From Tranquillimonas rosea (GTDB lineage Bacteria > Pseudomonadota > Alphaproteobacteria > Rhodobacterales > Rhodobacteraceae): 64,000 nt of DNA. The DNA lies in contig NZ_FOGU01000001.1 in the NCBI RefSeq assembly GCF_900111315.1, forward strand, positions 186,001-250,000, given 5' to 3'. The notes beneath the pieces are model-generated. The model saw only the letters and a program-made list of their open reading frames with translations. It made no database searches and had not been told where the DNA came from. This document shows, in pieces, positions 25,657-32,971 of the stretch (the first letter of the stretch is position 1; each line of letters begins with the position of its first letter). Both the position numbers and the translations under genes were made by a program.

Positions 25657-26706
25657 TTGTTTCTCCGCCTCCTGATCGTCTGCGTCGCATCACTCCTGCC
25701 GGCGGCGCTCCCGGCCATGGATTTTTCGCTCGAGCGCCTCGACCTTCGGCCTATCCGCCCTCCCACGCTGCACCTCACCGCCACCGGCGAGATCCGGAGC
25801 GGCGACACGGAAAAACTGATGGCACTCCTCGCTGGCGCCGACAAGAGCGACGTGCGCGATGTCCTTTTCCTCTTCGACAGCCCCGGCGGCTCGCTGATGG
25901 AGAGCCTCAGGATGGGGAACTACATCGCCGACATCCCAGCGATCGTCTCGGCCCAGGTCGGCGGCTCGGACATGCCGGACGCGATCTGTGCCAGCGCCTG
26001 CGTCTATGCCTACATCGCCGCGGACTACCGCTACCTCTCCGGCTCGGGGCGCATCGGCATCCACCAGTTCGGCATGTCGGAAGGCACGCTCGACGGCACC
26101 GAGGGGCTGGCAATCGGCCAGTCGCTCTCGGGGCTGCTCTCGGGCTATATCCGCGCGAACCGGACCGAGCCGGAACTCTTCGAGGCGATCTCCGCGATCG
26201 ACCATGACGACATCCTCTGGGTGCCGCGCGAGGAGCTCGAGGACTGGCGGGTAGTGACCAACGACGTCTATGACGAGGAGGCTGGCTACATCAATCTCGA
26301 CGGCAAGATCGCGCTGCGGATGAAGCACGTCTCGATCAACGGCGACAGCTTCCTCACGCTGTTCTGCACCGGCAACGGGATCGCGGGGCTCGCCGACCTG
26401 CACGAGCCCGACCTCGCGGCCTACGGCCAGTTCGATCTCGGCATCGACGGCGACTGGGTCCCGGCCGACACCTGGGACGTGGTCGACCGCAGCAACGGCC
26501 GGGGCCGCATCCTCTTCGAGATGCCAGCGGATTTCGCCCGCGCCGCGCTCACCGCCCGCAAGATCGGCGCGCGCATGGTCGCCCCGAGCGGCGACATCTT
26601 CTTCGGGTTCCAGCAGACCCTGCGCGACGGGCTTGTGGCGGAGATGATCCGTGGCTGCCCCGGCGCGACGGAGGCGCCCGCCGGCTTTGTTGCGCAAAGG
26701 GCGTGA
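25657..26706 (+). CDS. Periplasmic ClpP-like serine hydrolase, 3' end altered by an IS
   Basis: This is a 349-residue protein starting with TTG, supported by the AAAGGA ribosome binding site 7 nt upstream. A signal peptide (FLRLLIVCVASLLPAALPA) directs it to the periplasm. The ClpP/crotonase-like core shows FLFDSPGGSLMESLRMGNY, then ICASACVYAYIAADYRYL with the probable catalytic Ser, and IGIHQFG with the probable His. Such exported ClpP-like proteins (COG3904 type) are poorly characterised. The last seven codons (GFVAQRA, stop) are read from the left inverted repeat of the IS5-family element starting at 26683, so the native C-terminus may be missing. It diverges from the defence operon. Confidence 0.75.
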   Translation: MFLRLLIVCVASLLPAALPAMDFSLERLDLRPIRPPTLHLTATGEIRSGDTEKLMALLAGADKSDVRDVLFLFDSPGGSLMESLRMGNYIADIPAIVSAQVGGSDMPDAICASACVYAYIAADYRYLSGSGRIGIHQFGMSEGTLDGTEGLAIGQSLSGLLSGYIRANRTEPELFEAISAIDHDDILWVPREELEDWRVVTNDVYDEEAGYINLDGKIALRMKHVSINGDSFLTLFCTGNGIAGLADLHEPDLAAYGQFDLGIDGDWVPADTWDVVDRSNGRGRILFEMPADFARAALTARKIGARMVAPSGDIFFGFQQTLRDGLVAEMIRGCPGATEAPAGFVAQRA

Positions 26707-27735
26707 AGCCCGGACCTCCCCTTTCCCCGGACTTACTTATCCTACGGGCTCTGTGACAGGTATGCCGAGCGCGGTGTAGCCGTTCAGCACGGCGGCTCGG
26801 ATCTGGAGTTCGGCGACCTGACGATCGAAATCGCGTGCCGTGAGGCTCTGCCCCAAGAGCTTCACGCAGTGCATCTTCGTCTCGGCGCGGCTTCGGCGGT
26901 GGTATCCGCTCCACTTTCGCCAGATTGCCCGACCGAGGTACTTCGCTGCGCGCAGCGCCTCGTTCCGGGCAATGGCGCCAGCAGTAGATGGCTTCCAGGG
27001 TTTGGCGTTCCTGCGCGGCGGGATGACGGCATGGGCGCCTCGGTCTGCGACGGCGTCGTGGCACCTGCGCGTGTCGTAGGCTCCGTCTGCCGTGACCGAG
27101 GCGATCTCCACATCGGTGGGGACCTGGCTGAGCAGCTCAGGCAGCATGGGCGCGTCACCGATGTTGCTCCCGGTGATCTCGATGGCGCGGATCTCCAGCG
27201 TCTGTTCGTCGACGCCGAGGTGGATCTTGCGCCATAGACGGCGTTTCGCGCCACCATGCTTGCGGGCATGCCACTCGCCTTCACCCTCTGCCTTGATGCC
27301 GGTGCTGTCGATCAGCAGGTTCAGCGGCCCGTGCGAGCCACGGTAGGGAATGGACACCGCCAAGGTCTTCTGGCGTCGGCTCAGGGTGCTGAAATCCGGC
27401 ACCGCCCAGTCGAGGCCGACCAGACGCAACAGACTCTCCACGAACCCTGTCGTCTGCCGGAGCGCCATGCCGAAGAGGACCTTCGTCGTCAGGCATGTCT
27501 GGATCGCGGCATCGCTATATTGCGGCTGCCGGCCTCGCTTGCCGGTCGGCGGCGGCACCCAGGCCATGTCCGGATCGAACCAGATCGTCAGGGAGCCGCG
27601 CTGCTTCAGCGCTTCGCTGTAGGCCGACCAGTTCTTGGTCTTGTAGCTCGGCGGGATAGGTCTGCTCATGCCGACCAGCTACCACGTTGGATTCACGAGA
27701 TGAATCCACCACACGGCCTTTTGCGCAACAAAGCC
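26683..27735 (-). mobile_element. IS5-family insertion sequence, complete
   Basis: The element is 1053 bp and bounded by near-perfect terminal inverted repeats: GGCTTTGTTGCGCAAA at 26683-26698 and its complement at 27720-27735. It carries one intact transposase gene on the minus strand. The flanking bases (GCC on the left, ATA on the right) show no target-site duplication. Together with unrelated gene fragments on its two sides this points to an IS-mediated deletion or recombination between two copies, not a simple insertion. Confidence 0.88.
26737..27669 (-). CDS. IS5-family DDE transposase
   Basis: This is a 310-residue transposase beginning MSRPIPPSYKTKNWSAYSEAL. The DDE triad is visible: LLIDSTGIKAEGEGEWHARK (first Asp), SVTADGAYDTRRCHDAV (second Asp) and YHRRSRAETKMHCVKLLGQ (Glu, with the Y-x2-R-x3-E-x6-K layout of IS4/IS5 proteins). 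An N-terminal helix-turn-helix (YSDAAIQTCLTTKVLFGM) precedes the catalytic domain. Length and order are normal for the family and no frameshift is seen, so it may be active. Confidence 0.93.
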   Translation of the reverse strand: MSRPIPPSYKTKNWSAYSEALKQRGSLTIWFDPDMAWVPPPTGKRGRQPQYSDAAIQTCLTTKVLFGMALRQTTGFVESLLRLVGLDWAVPDFSTLSRRQKTLAVSIPYRGSHGPLNLLIDSTGIKAEGEGEWHARKHGGAKRRLWRKIHLGVDEQTLEIRAIEITGSNIGDAPMLPELLSQVPTDVEIASVTADGAYDTRRCHDAVADRGAHAVIPPRRNAKPWKPSTAGAIARNEALRAAKYLGRAIWRKWSGYHRRSRAETKMHCVKLLGQSLTARDFDRQVAELQIRAAVLNGYTALGIPVTEPVG

Positions 27736-28127
27736 ATAGCCCAGGGGTAAAGGCGAATGTGCTGTTCTTCGACAAGAAGCCTGCATCGCGGGAAATTCAG
27801 ACGAAAGAGCTATGGGTCTACGACTACAGGACGAACGTCCACAAGACTCTGAAGACAAAGCGCCTGGTGCGATCCGATCTCGATGATTTCGTCGCGTCCT
27901 ACCATGCGCGTGTCGAGACTGAACGATTCCGCAGGTTCACCTACGAAGAGATCGCCACACGTGACAAGCTGAACCTCGACATCTTCTGGATGAAGGACGA
28001 CAGTCTGGAAGACTTGGACAGCCTACCGAACCCGGATGTCATCGCGGCAGAAATCGTGGAGAACCTCGAAGCAGCGCTGGAACATTTCCGGGGAGTTCAT
28101 GAGGAATTGCCCGACGAGGCCACCTGA
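27736..28127 (+). pseudogene. hsdM: Type I restriction methylase HsdM, C-terminal remnant
   Basis: The reading frame enters directly from the IS right end as GVKANVLFFDKKP and continues TKELWVYDYRTNVHKTLKTK and VRSDLDDFVASYHARVETER, which is the characteristic C-terminal segment of HsdM N6-adenine methylases. The final helices (DVIAAEIVENLEAALEHF) complete the protein. The SAM-binding and NPPF catalytic regions are absent, so about three quarters of the gene is lost. No hsdS or hsdR follows. The IS boundary coincides with the break, so loss by IS-mediated deletion is likely. An apparent ATG inside the IS gives a 146-codon frame but no functional enzyme. Confidence 0.85.
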
Positions 28128-28314
28128 CACTTCTCGCACCTTCGCTGAAACAGGTTCCGAACTCACGAATGCAACGATTTCGCTGCCTTCCTTGGGACAA
28201 GAGCCTACGATCAGCGCTTTGTGCCGGTGACGTCCGATAATACAGCGCGAAGCTCCTCTCGGACCGGTTGGTTATCCTGCGTTTTTGGAGTTCCCGCAGC
28301 GGCTACCCAACACG
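28128..28314. other. Short intergenic stretch after the hsdM remnant
   Basis: No gene is supported here. Open frames are shadows without ribosome binding sites or recognisable sequence. It ends at the terminator of the opposite-strand KfrA-like gene. Confidence 0.4.
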
Positions 28315-28341
28315 AAAAACGGCCGCCCGAAGGACGGCCGT
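28315..28341 (-). terminator. Rho-independent terminator of the KfrA-like gene
   Basis: A 7-bp perfect stem (ACGGCCG at 28319-28325 with CGGCCGT at 28335-28341) and 9-nt loop are followed on the minus strand by a run of five T. It lies 22 bp beyond the KfrA-like stop codon. Confidence 0.8.
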
Positions 28342-28362
28342 CTTCCTACTCGAGGTTCCGAA

Positions 28363-29037
28363 CTACTGAGTCGCGGGCGTTCCCCGACTTGCGACAATCT
28401 CCGTCAGCGCAGCGCGAACACCATCGCGGTTCTTCGGATCGCGCAATTCGGCCAGCAGGTGGTCGAGACCGGTCGGCTCACTGCTGAGCCGCTCGACCTC
28501 GGCCTGGGCGACGCGAAGCGTTTTCTGGCTCTCTGCCAACTCTTCCGCCATTTCGTCCCGCTCACGCGCAAGCGTGTGACATGCCTCCTTTGCTTCGGCG
28601 AGGCATCCTTCGAGATCCGCGATGCGATGCTGCGCATTACGCTTGTCGGCACGGAGTTCCTCGCACGTCTGGTCGGCGACTGCTTGGGAGACCGCGTGCT
28701 GACGGGCAAGAACCAGCAGCAATTCCCGACCTGCGGCTGCTGCCGCCTCATCCACCGCGGCCGCGATGCCATCAGGGAGAGCCTTGAGCAGAGCTTTGTT
28801 CTCCGCGTCGACGATCTCTGCGTGGGCCGCAGCGACCAGGCTTTCGAGGGCCTCCTGCCGGATTGAGCCCTTGACCCCATGGTCGTTGCACAGCTTCTCC
28901 TTGACGTAAGGAGCGTCAAGCTCGGCGGCGGGGAGACCGGCGGCAAGGCCCGCCTCGATGATCTCGCACACGAAATTGGGGTCGTAGCTCAGTGGACGAC
29001 CACCGGCGTTGATCCTGGTCTGCTTGGGTTTCGTCAT
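28363..29037 (-). CDS. KfrA-like DNA-binding coiled-coil protein
   Basis: This is a 224-residue protein. The N-terminal half resembles the KfrA_N DNA-binding domain of plasmids: RINAGGRPLSYDPNFVCEII, KLCNDHGVKGSIRQEALESL and AENKALLKALPDGIAAAVDE. Residues about 120-205 are a coiled coil (DLEGCLAEAKEACHTLARER, ESQKTLRVAQAEVERLSSE). KfrA proteins are plasmid-encoded, bind their own promoter and help maintenance. Finding one in a chromosomal island suggests part of the island came from a plasmid or that the gene was recruited as a regulator. GTTTGTC repeats lie just upstream of its start and a clear terminator follows its stop. Confidence 0.78.
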   Translation of the reverse strand: MTKPKQTRINAGGRPLSYDPNFVCEIIEAGLAAGLPAAELDAPYVKEKLCNDHGVKGSIRQEALESLVAAAHAEIVDAENKALLKALPDGIAAAVDEAAAAAGRELLLVLARQHAVSQAVADQTCEELRADKRNAQHRIADLEGCLAEAKEACHTLARERDEMAEELAESQKTLRVAQAEVERLSSEPTGLDHLLAELRDPKNRDGVRAALTEIVASRGTPATQ

Positions 29038-29042
29038 GGGGA

Positions 29043-29079
29043 GTTTGTCTTTCGGTTTGTCAAACCGGGTTAGACAAAC
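29043..29079. promoter_or_regulatory. Candidate KfrA-like operator, GTTTGTC repeats
   Basis: GTTTGTC occurs at 29043-29049 and 29055-29061 and its complement GACAAAC at 29073-29079, giving a 7-bp inverted repeat with an 11-bp spacer plus a third direct copy 12 bp away. The cluster starts 6 bp before the start codon of the minus-strand KfrA-like gene. KfrA of RK2 binds an operator at its own promoter, so autoregulation is the natural reading; it is inferred, not shown. Confidence 0.55.
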
Positions 29080-29098
29080 CCGGCATGAATGTTGCGAT

Positions 29099-30052
29099 CG
29101 TCAGGTCGCTGTCGACATCACGCCCTCGAGCATCCGCACCAAGCTCCGGGAGGACCAGGCTCGCGTCGAGACCGGCGATCGTCGTATCGGCGGCGTTGCT
29201 ATCGCCGTGGGCAGTCTCGCGGGCTTGGCTACTGCGCTCAGGCCGGAGCGGTCTTGGGAATGGTTGAAGACTACGCGAGATCGCCTGAAGAAACTTGCCA
29301 AGTCTCACGGGTCCAGGAACGCCTCGCGCGCGGTGAATGCTGCGGAACTGAGGGCTGCCGGCCAGCAGCTTCTCGCGACGGCTGATGCAGCCCACGCGGC
29401 CGCACGAAAACGGAGGGAGTTCGTCGCGGCGCACACGAAGGCGCGAACGGCGCTCACCATGATCCTGCTTTCCGAAGCTCCGATCCGGATCACCAGTTGC
29501 GCTGAAATCGAACTCGAGAGCACGCTTCTCGGAGATCTTGCTGGCCTGTTCCTCGACGCCTCCAGCACCAAGGAAGGCGCGCGAGACCGGCGCGCCTTCA
29601 GCACAACGCTGGTCGATGCGATCGGCCGATATATTCGCCTCCATCGCGCCGTCGTCGCGGCTCCGGGTGAAACCCGTTTATTCGTCGGCGACCGCGGTGG
29701 TCCGATCTTGCCCGGCCGGCTCTCGGAATGCCTTGGGGATTTCACCGAGCCGGTTTTCAAGGTTCGAGTCACGCCGCACGCGATCCGGCATTCGGTCGGC
29801 AACTTCATTGTCGCCTCGGCGCCTGAGGAAGCGGCACTCGCCAGCATCATCCTCAATCACCGGGGCGACGCGGTGACACCGGTCTATCACCAACGAGCAG
29901 ATCAGATCGTGGCATCCAGGCGGTTGGGGGCAGCGACCGAGAGCGCCGCCGCCGCCTTGTCGGTCGACACAACACCGACCCGCAGGCGGCAGGGCAAGGT
30001 AAAAGCGCGTCCGCATCCGAAAACTCGCCGGAGAATGAAGAGCACTGTCTAA
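29099..30052 (+). pseudogene. Tyrosine recombinase, 5'-truncated
   Basis: The frame has no credible start; integrase-like sequence begins near SIRTKLREDQARVETGDRR with the end of a core-binding domain (WEWLKTTRDRLKKLA). The catalytic domain follows: an Arg in the box I position (LLSEAPIRITSCAEIELE), then TPHAIRHSVGNFIV (H-x-x-R), LNHRGDAVTPVYHQR (His and the probable nucleophile Tyr). About the first 60-80 residues expected for the family are missing, and the KfrA-like gene occupies that DNA on the opposite strand. It is distinct from the intact island integrase at 36143-38227 and may be left from an earlier element. An unusual start such as GTG cannot be excluded. Confidence 0.6.
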
Positions 30053-30415
30053 ACGCTGCAATGAATAAGCCACAGCAGCGTTGTGGTTTGGGCCACTCAT
30101 CGCCCAATCCGACGACGTCCCAGTTCTGGTTCTCTCCACCTCGCGTTCCGTGGGGAACGAACATTCCGATCGGGCGAACTAATTTTCGCCCGAAGCGAAG
30201 CCGATGATCGGCGGATGACGTACGGGAAATCTCAGCAGAGCGATGCTGAATGTGGACCTGCTTGATCCGCGCCCCTCGGGTGAGGGCGCGGACAAGACGG
30301 CCACCAACGGAAGACATGGGAGATGAGAGGAGGCACCCCGCGATACTATCGGACCGGAAGCGCGGTCCGAGCTTGACGGGTCATCGGGACCCGGAGTTCT
30401 CGAAGGAGATTCACC
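30053..30415. other. Intergenic region upstream of the two unknown genes
   Basis: No gene is supported in these 363 bp. A GAAGGAG ribosome binding site at its right end serves the gene starting at 30416; the promoter for that pair should lie here. Open frames on both strands are short and without ribosome binding sites. Confidence 0.45.
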
Positions 30416-30808
30416 ATGAACTACGATATCCACGACATGCGCGCCTCGCTTCGGGCGGCTGAGCAACGCCGCGAATTCATTGCCTGGCTTCGAGCCGACG
30501 CGGATCGTCTTGTCTCGTCAGCCGAGCTTCTCGGCGGAAAGGACTGGGAGACCCGCTCACGGGCAGTGGCCGAGGCGATGGCGCGTGGGGACGTGCCCGA
30601 GGCGGTGGAGGAAGAACTGAAGGACCTGCACCGACTTCTGACGCTGGAGTTCACTGATGACATCGAAAGCGAAGAATCCGCCCGCTTCGCTGCCTTGCAT
30701 CCAGACGACCCTCGCGCCGATGATGCGCGCCTATGCGCCGAGGCGTTGGAGAGGGGGATCGATGCGTTGCGCGCCTTCGCTGCCGTGGCAGTCAAGGAGG
30801 TGGCGTGA
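30416..30808 (+). CDS. Small acidic helical protein, unknown function
   Basis: This is a 130-residue protein with a GAAGGAG ribosome binding site 9 nt before the ATG. It is mostly helical and acidic (RASLRAAEQRREFIAWLRAD, VAEAMARGDVPEAVEEELKD), with no signal peptide, membrane segment or catalytic motif. I do not recognise the family. Its stop codon overlaps the start of the next gene by 1 nt (TGATG), so the two are co-translated. Codon use looks like the host and not like the nearby lower-GC SIR2 gene. It lies between KfrA-like and IS debris, which suggests plasmid or island accessory origin. Confidence 0.75.
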   Translation: MNYDIHDMRASLRAAEQRREFIAWLRADADRLVSSAELLGGKDWETRSRAVAEAMARGDVPEAVEEELKDLHRLLTLEFTDDIESEESARFAALHPDDPRADDARLCAEALERGIDALRAFAAVAVKEVA

Positions 30809-31212
30809 TGGACAGGATCGCTGAGATTGTCGCCGACGCGCTCGGACAATCCCGCCTCGTGCGGAAGTGTCTCGATGCGAAGATCATTCCGATACTCGAT
30901 CCGCGGCATCGGAGCTTCGCCGGCGACATCAGCCGGCGGATCTCATCGCGGAACATCGTGAACGAGGCCTTCCTGCGCGACATCGAGACACTGATCGTTC
31001 GCATTGGCGAGGAGGCCGAAAGCGAGACCTCCTACGCTTGGCGCGGCCACGAACACGATCCGGAGTGCGGCTATGCCGTGCCCCTCCGCACAGAGCGTGC
31101 GGGAGCGCTTCAACTCGTGCAGGACGAGCTTGTGGAGCTCGCGACGCTCGTGCAGGCGGCACTCGACGCCGCCGAGGCCTGCGTCATCGCCAACGCTCTC
31201 TTCGACACGTGA
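30808..31212 (+). CDS. Small soluble protein, unknown function, coupled to upstream gene
   Basis: This is a 134-residue protein starting at [18 protein letters not shown], with a GGAGG ribosome binding site inside the end of the preceding gene and a TGATG overlap. It shows [17 protein letters not shown] and [20 protein letters not shown]; the His/Glu/Cys cluster in the latter could bind metal but this is only an impression. No family is recognised. Downstream the DNA turns into insertion-sequence remnants on the opposite strand, so the 3' neighbourhood is disturbed, but the stop codon looks native. Confidence 0.7.
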   Translation: MDRIAEIVADALGQSRLVRKCLDAKIIPILDPRHRSFAGDISRRISSRNIVNEAFLRDIETLIVRIGEEAESETSYAWRGHEHDPECGYAVPLRTERAGALQLVQDELVELATLVQAALDAAEACVIANALFDT

Positions 31213-31330
31213 ACCAAGCGGCGCATCGCCAGATGCGCCGCCTTGACCGCACGACCCCGAGCTGCCTGCGACCAAAGGCGTCTTCTCCATGTCGACGGTG
31301 TTTCAGGTCGGGTCTCAAAAACCACCTTTG

Positions 31331-31702
31331 CAGCCCCATCGCCTGCACCAGATCGTCCACCCGGCGAGTCGAGACGCCACCGATCCAAGCCTCCTGAATG
31401 ACAGCGACCAGCGCCTTCTCCGAGGTCCTGCGTGGCTCGAGAAAGCCGGGAAAGTAGGAGCCCTGCCGTAACTTCGGCACGCGCAGGTTCAGTGCCCCCA
31501 GCCGGGTGTCGCGCGCCCGGTCGCGATAGCCATTTCGGTAGCTGGTCCGGGCCTCCGCCCGTTCGTGGCGCCCGGCGCCGATCACGCCTTCGACGTCGGT
31601 TTCCATGATGAGCTGAAGAACCGCCTCGGCGACGGCGCGGAGGAAATCACCCTCGTCGTGCTTCTCAAGCAGATCGGTGAGGGACATGCTGGACTTGGTC
31701 AT
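31331..31702 (-). pseudogene. IS256-family transposase, N-terminal fragment
   Basis: The segment from [20 protein letters not shown] through [40 protein letters not shown] and [14 protein letters not shown] is the N-terminal third of an IS256/Mutator-type transposase. Homology stops abruptly near 31331, before any of the DDE residues, and the frame then continues as unrelated sequence. The gene is therefore inactive. Its left terminal DNA extends to about 31820, where it interrupts IS66 tnpB. Confidence 0.85.
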
Positions 31703-31822
31703 CGGGATCTCCGTGAGGGCGTGGTCGAAGTCGGCAAACTCCACCGCGACCTTACACCTCGATGGCCAACCCACTTACACCGCGGCGACACGCGGGATTT
31801 CTACCACCTCCTCGGACACTAA

Positions 31823-32120
31823 CCTCCAGGAGATAGCCCATCTGAGCCGCAGAGATCTGAACGACGTGGCCAGTGAGGCTAACCGGCCAGATGAACTTCC
31901 CCGCCTCGAGCCGCTTTGTATAGAGCGACATGCCGACCCCATGGTGCCAGATCAGTTTAATCAGGTCGCCTTTGCGCCCACGGAAACAGAAGATCTCACC
32001 GGCATGGGGATCGCGCCCCAGCCCTTCCTGAACCTGCAAGGCTAGCGTGTTCATTCCCCGACGCATGTCGGTGACCCCACCCGCGATCCAGACCCGCACG
32101 CCGGCCGGAAACGCGATCAT
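31823..32120 (-). pseudogene. tnpB: IS66-family tnpB, 3'-truncated
   Basis: The frame MIAFPAGVRVWIAGGVTDMR, then GEIFCFRGRKGDLIKLIWHH and LEAGKFIWPVSLTG, is typical IS66 TnpB (Orf2). Homology ends at AAQMGYLLE, about 99 residues in, where the end of an IS256-type element begins. The ATG overlaps the tnpA stop as ATGA, the usual IS66 coupling. The large tnpC gene of IS66 elements is absent. It is non-functional. Confidence 0.85.
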
Positions 32121-32517
32121 GCCCGCTCCACTACCTGGATAAGCCGCGCAAGGACAGAGGCCTCGGTAGCGGCGGCGGCCACAAGCCGGCGCCCGTTCGC
32201 CAGGATGATCTCGACCCGGTCATGCCCCGCGTCTTCCGCCGGCCCCCGCACATCGGTGACACCGGCCCGAGCGCGCGGTCCGGTGTCACGGCAACAGGCG
32301 AAAAATGCGTGCGATCTCCATCGCCGATCAGCAGGCCCTCCCGCACCTCGCGACGCCATCGCGTCAGAAGCGAACGAGAAATGTCGTGCCGCCGAGCCGT
32401 CGCCGCAGCCATACGGGGCGCGGCGTAGCTTTCCTCCACGATCCGCACTTTTTCTGCGTCCGTCCAACGACGTCGCCGGCCAGTATCCGTGACAGAGAGA
32501 ACCTCTACCTGGGACAT
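32117..32517 (-). pseudogene. tnpA: IS66-family tnpA with frameshift
   Basis: The N-terminal half (MSQVEVLSVTDTGRRRRWTD, then AEKVRIVEESYAAPRM and ISRSLLTRWRREVREGLL) is a helix-turn-helix TnpA. Near 32270 the reading shifts frame, and the expected C-terminal part (RVEIILANGRRLVAAAATEA, then VLARLIQVVERA) is found in the neighbouring frame. IS66 TnpA is not normally made by frameshifting, so this is a disabling indel. It ends in ATGA overlap with tnpB. Confidence 0.8.
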
Positions 32518-32639
32518 GAAGCTATGGTCTACCATAGCTTCAGGGTCTTAAGCGACATCCAAGCCCGTGCTCAGGCGGCGCTCACCGCAGGTTTACGTTG
32601 GAGCGGATTCTACCTCAAACTGGAGGAAGAAACGGGTCT

Positions 32640-32887
32640 CAGGTCACCTTGCACAGCCGGCGTTCCGACCTGATCCCCATCACATAGCCGATGACGAGCA
32701 TGCGAATGATGAGTTCCGGGTCGATCGACGGCCGCCCGGTGTGACTGTAAAAGCCGCGAAGACCTGCATGCAGTTCGCGGAGATCGAGGAAGCGGTCGAT
32801 CCCGCGCACGAGGTGGTTCTCCGGAATATGCGTCTCGAGATCGAACTCGTAAAACAGCCGCGCATGCACCTTTTGAGTTCCCAGCAT
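32640..32887 (-). pseudogene. IS1182-family transposase, N-terminal fragment
   Basis: The segment MLGTQKVHARLFYEFDLETH, then NHLVRGIDRFLDLRELHAGL and FYSHTGRPSIDPELIIRMLV to GIRSERRLCKV is the N-terminal domain of an IS1182-type transposase. Everything beyond about 80 residues, including the DDE domain, is missing at 32640. It abuts the IS66 fragment, so several insertions have landed on each other here. Confidence 0.85.
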
Positions 32888-32971
32888 TCCGTGCCCTCCC
32901 GCTCCCGTAAACAAAGGGAATCAGAAGCTTCGGCCCCGGCAAGCCTGGAGTTTTTCAACACTCATCAGCCC

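Noticed and set aside
27687-28127. Intact 146-codon gene starting inside the IS right end
   Set aside because: Its first 16 codons are IS sequence and the remainder is the C-terminal tail of HsdM without the catalytic domain, so it is a remnant.
32117-32517. Programmed frameshift in the IS66 tnpA gene
   Set aside because: IS66 TnpA is normally a single frame, no slippery run is obvious near 32270, and the rest of the element is broken, so a decay indel is simpler.
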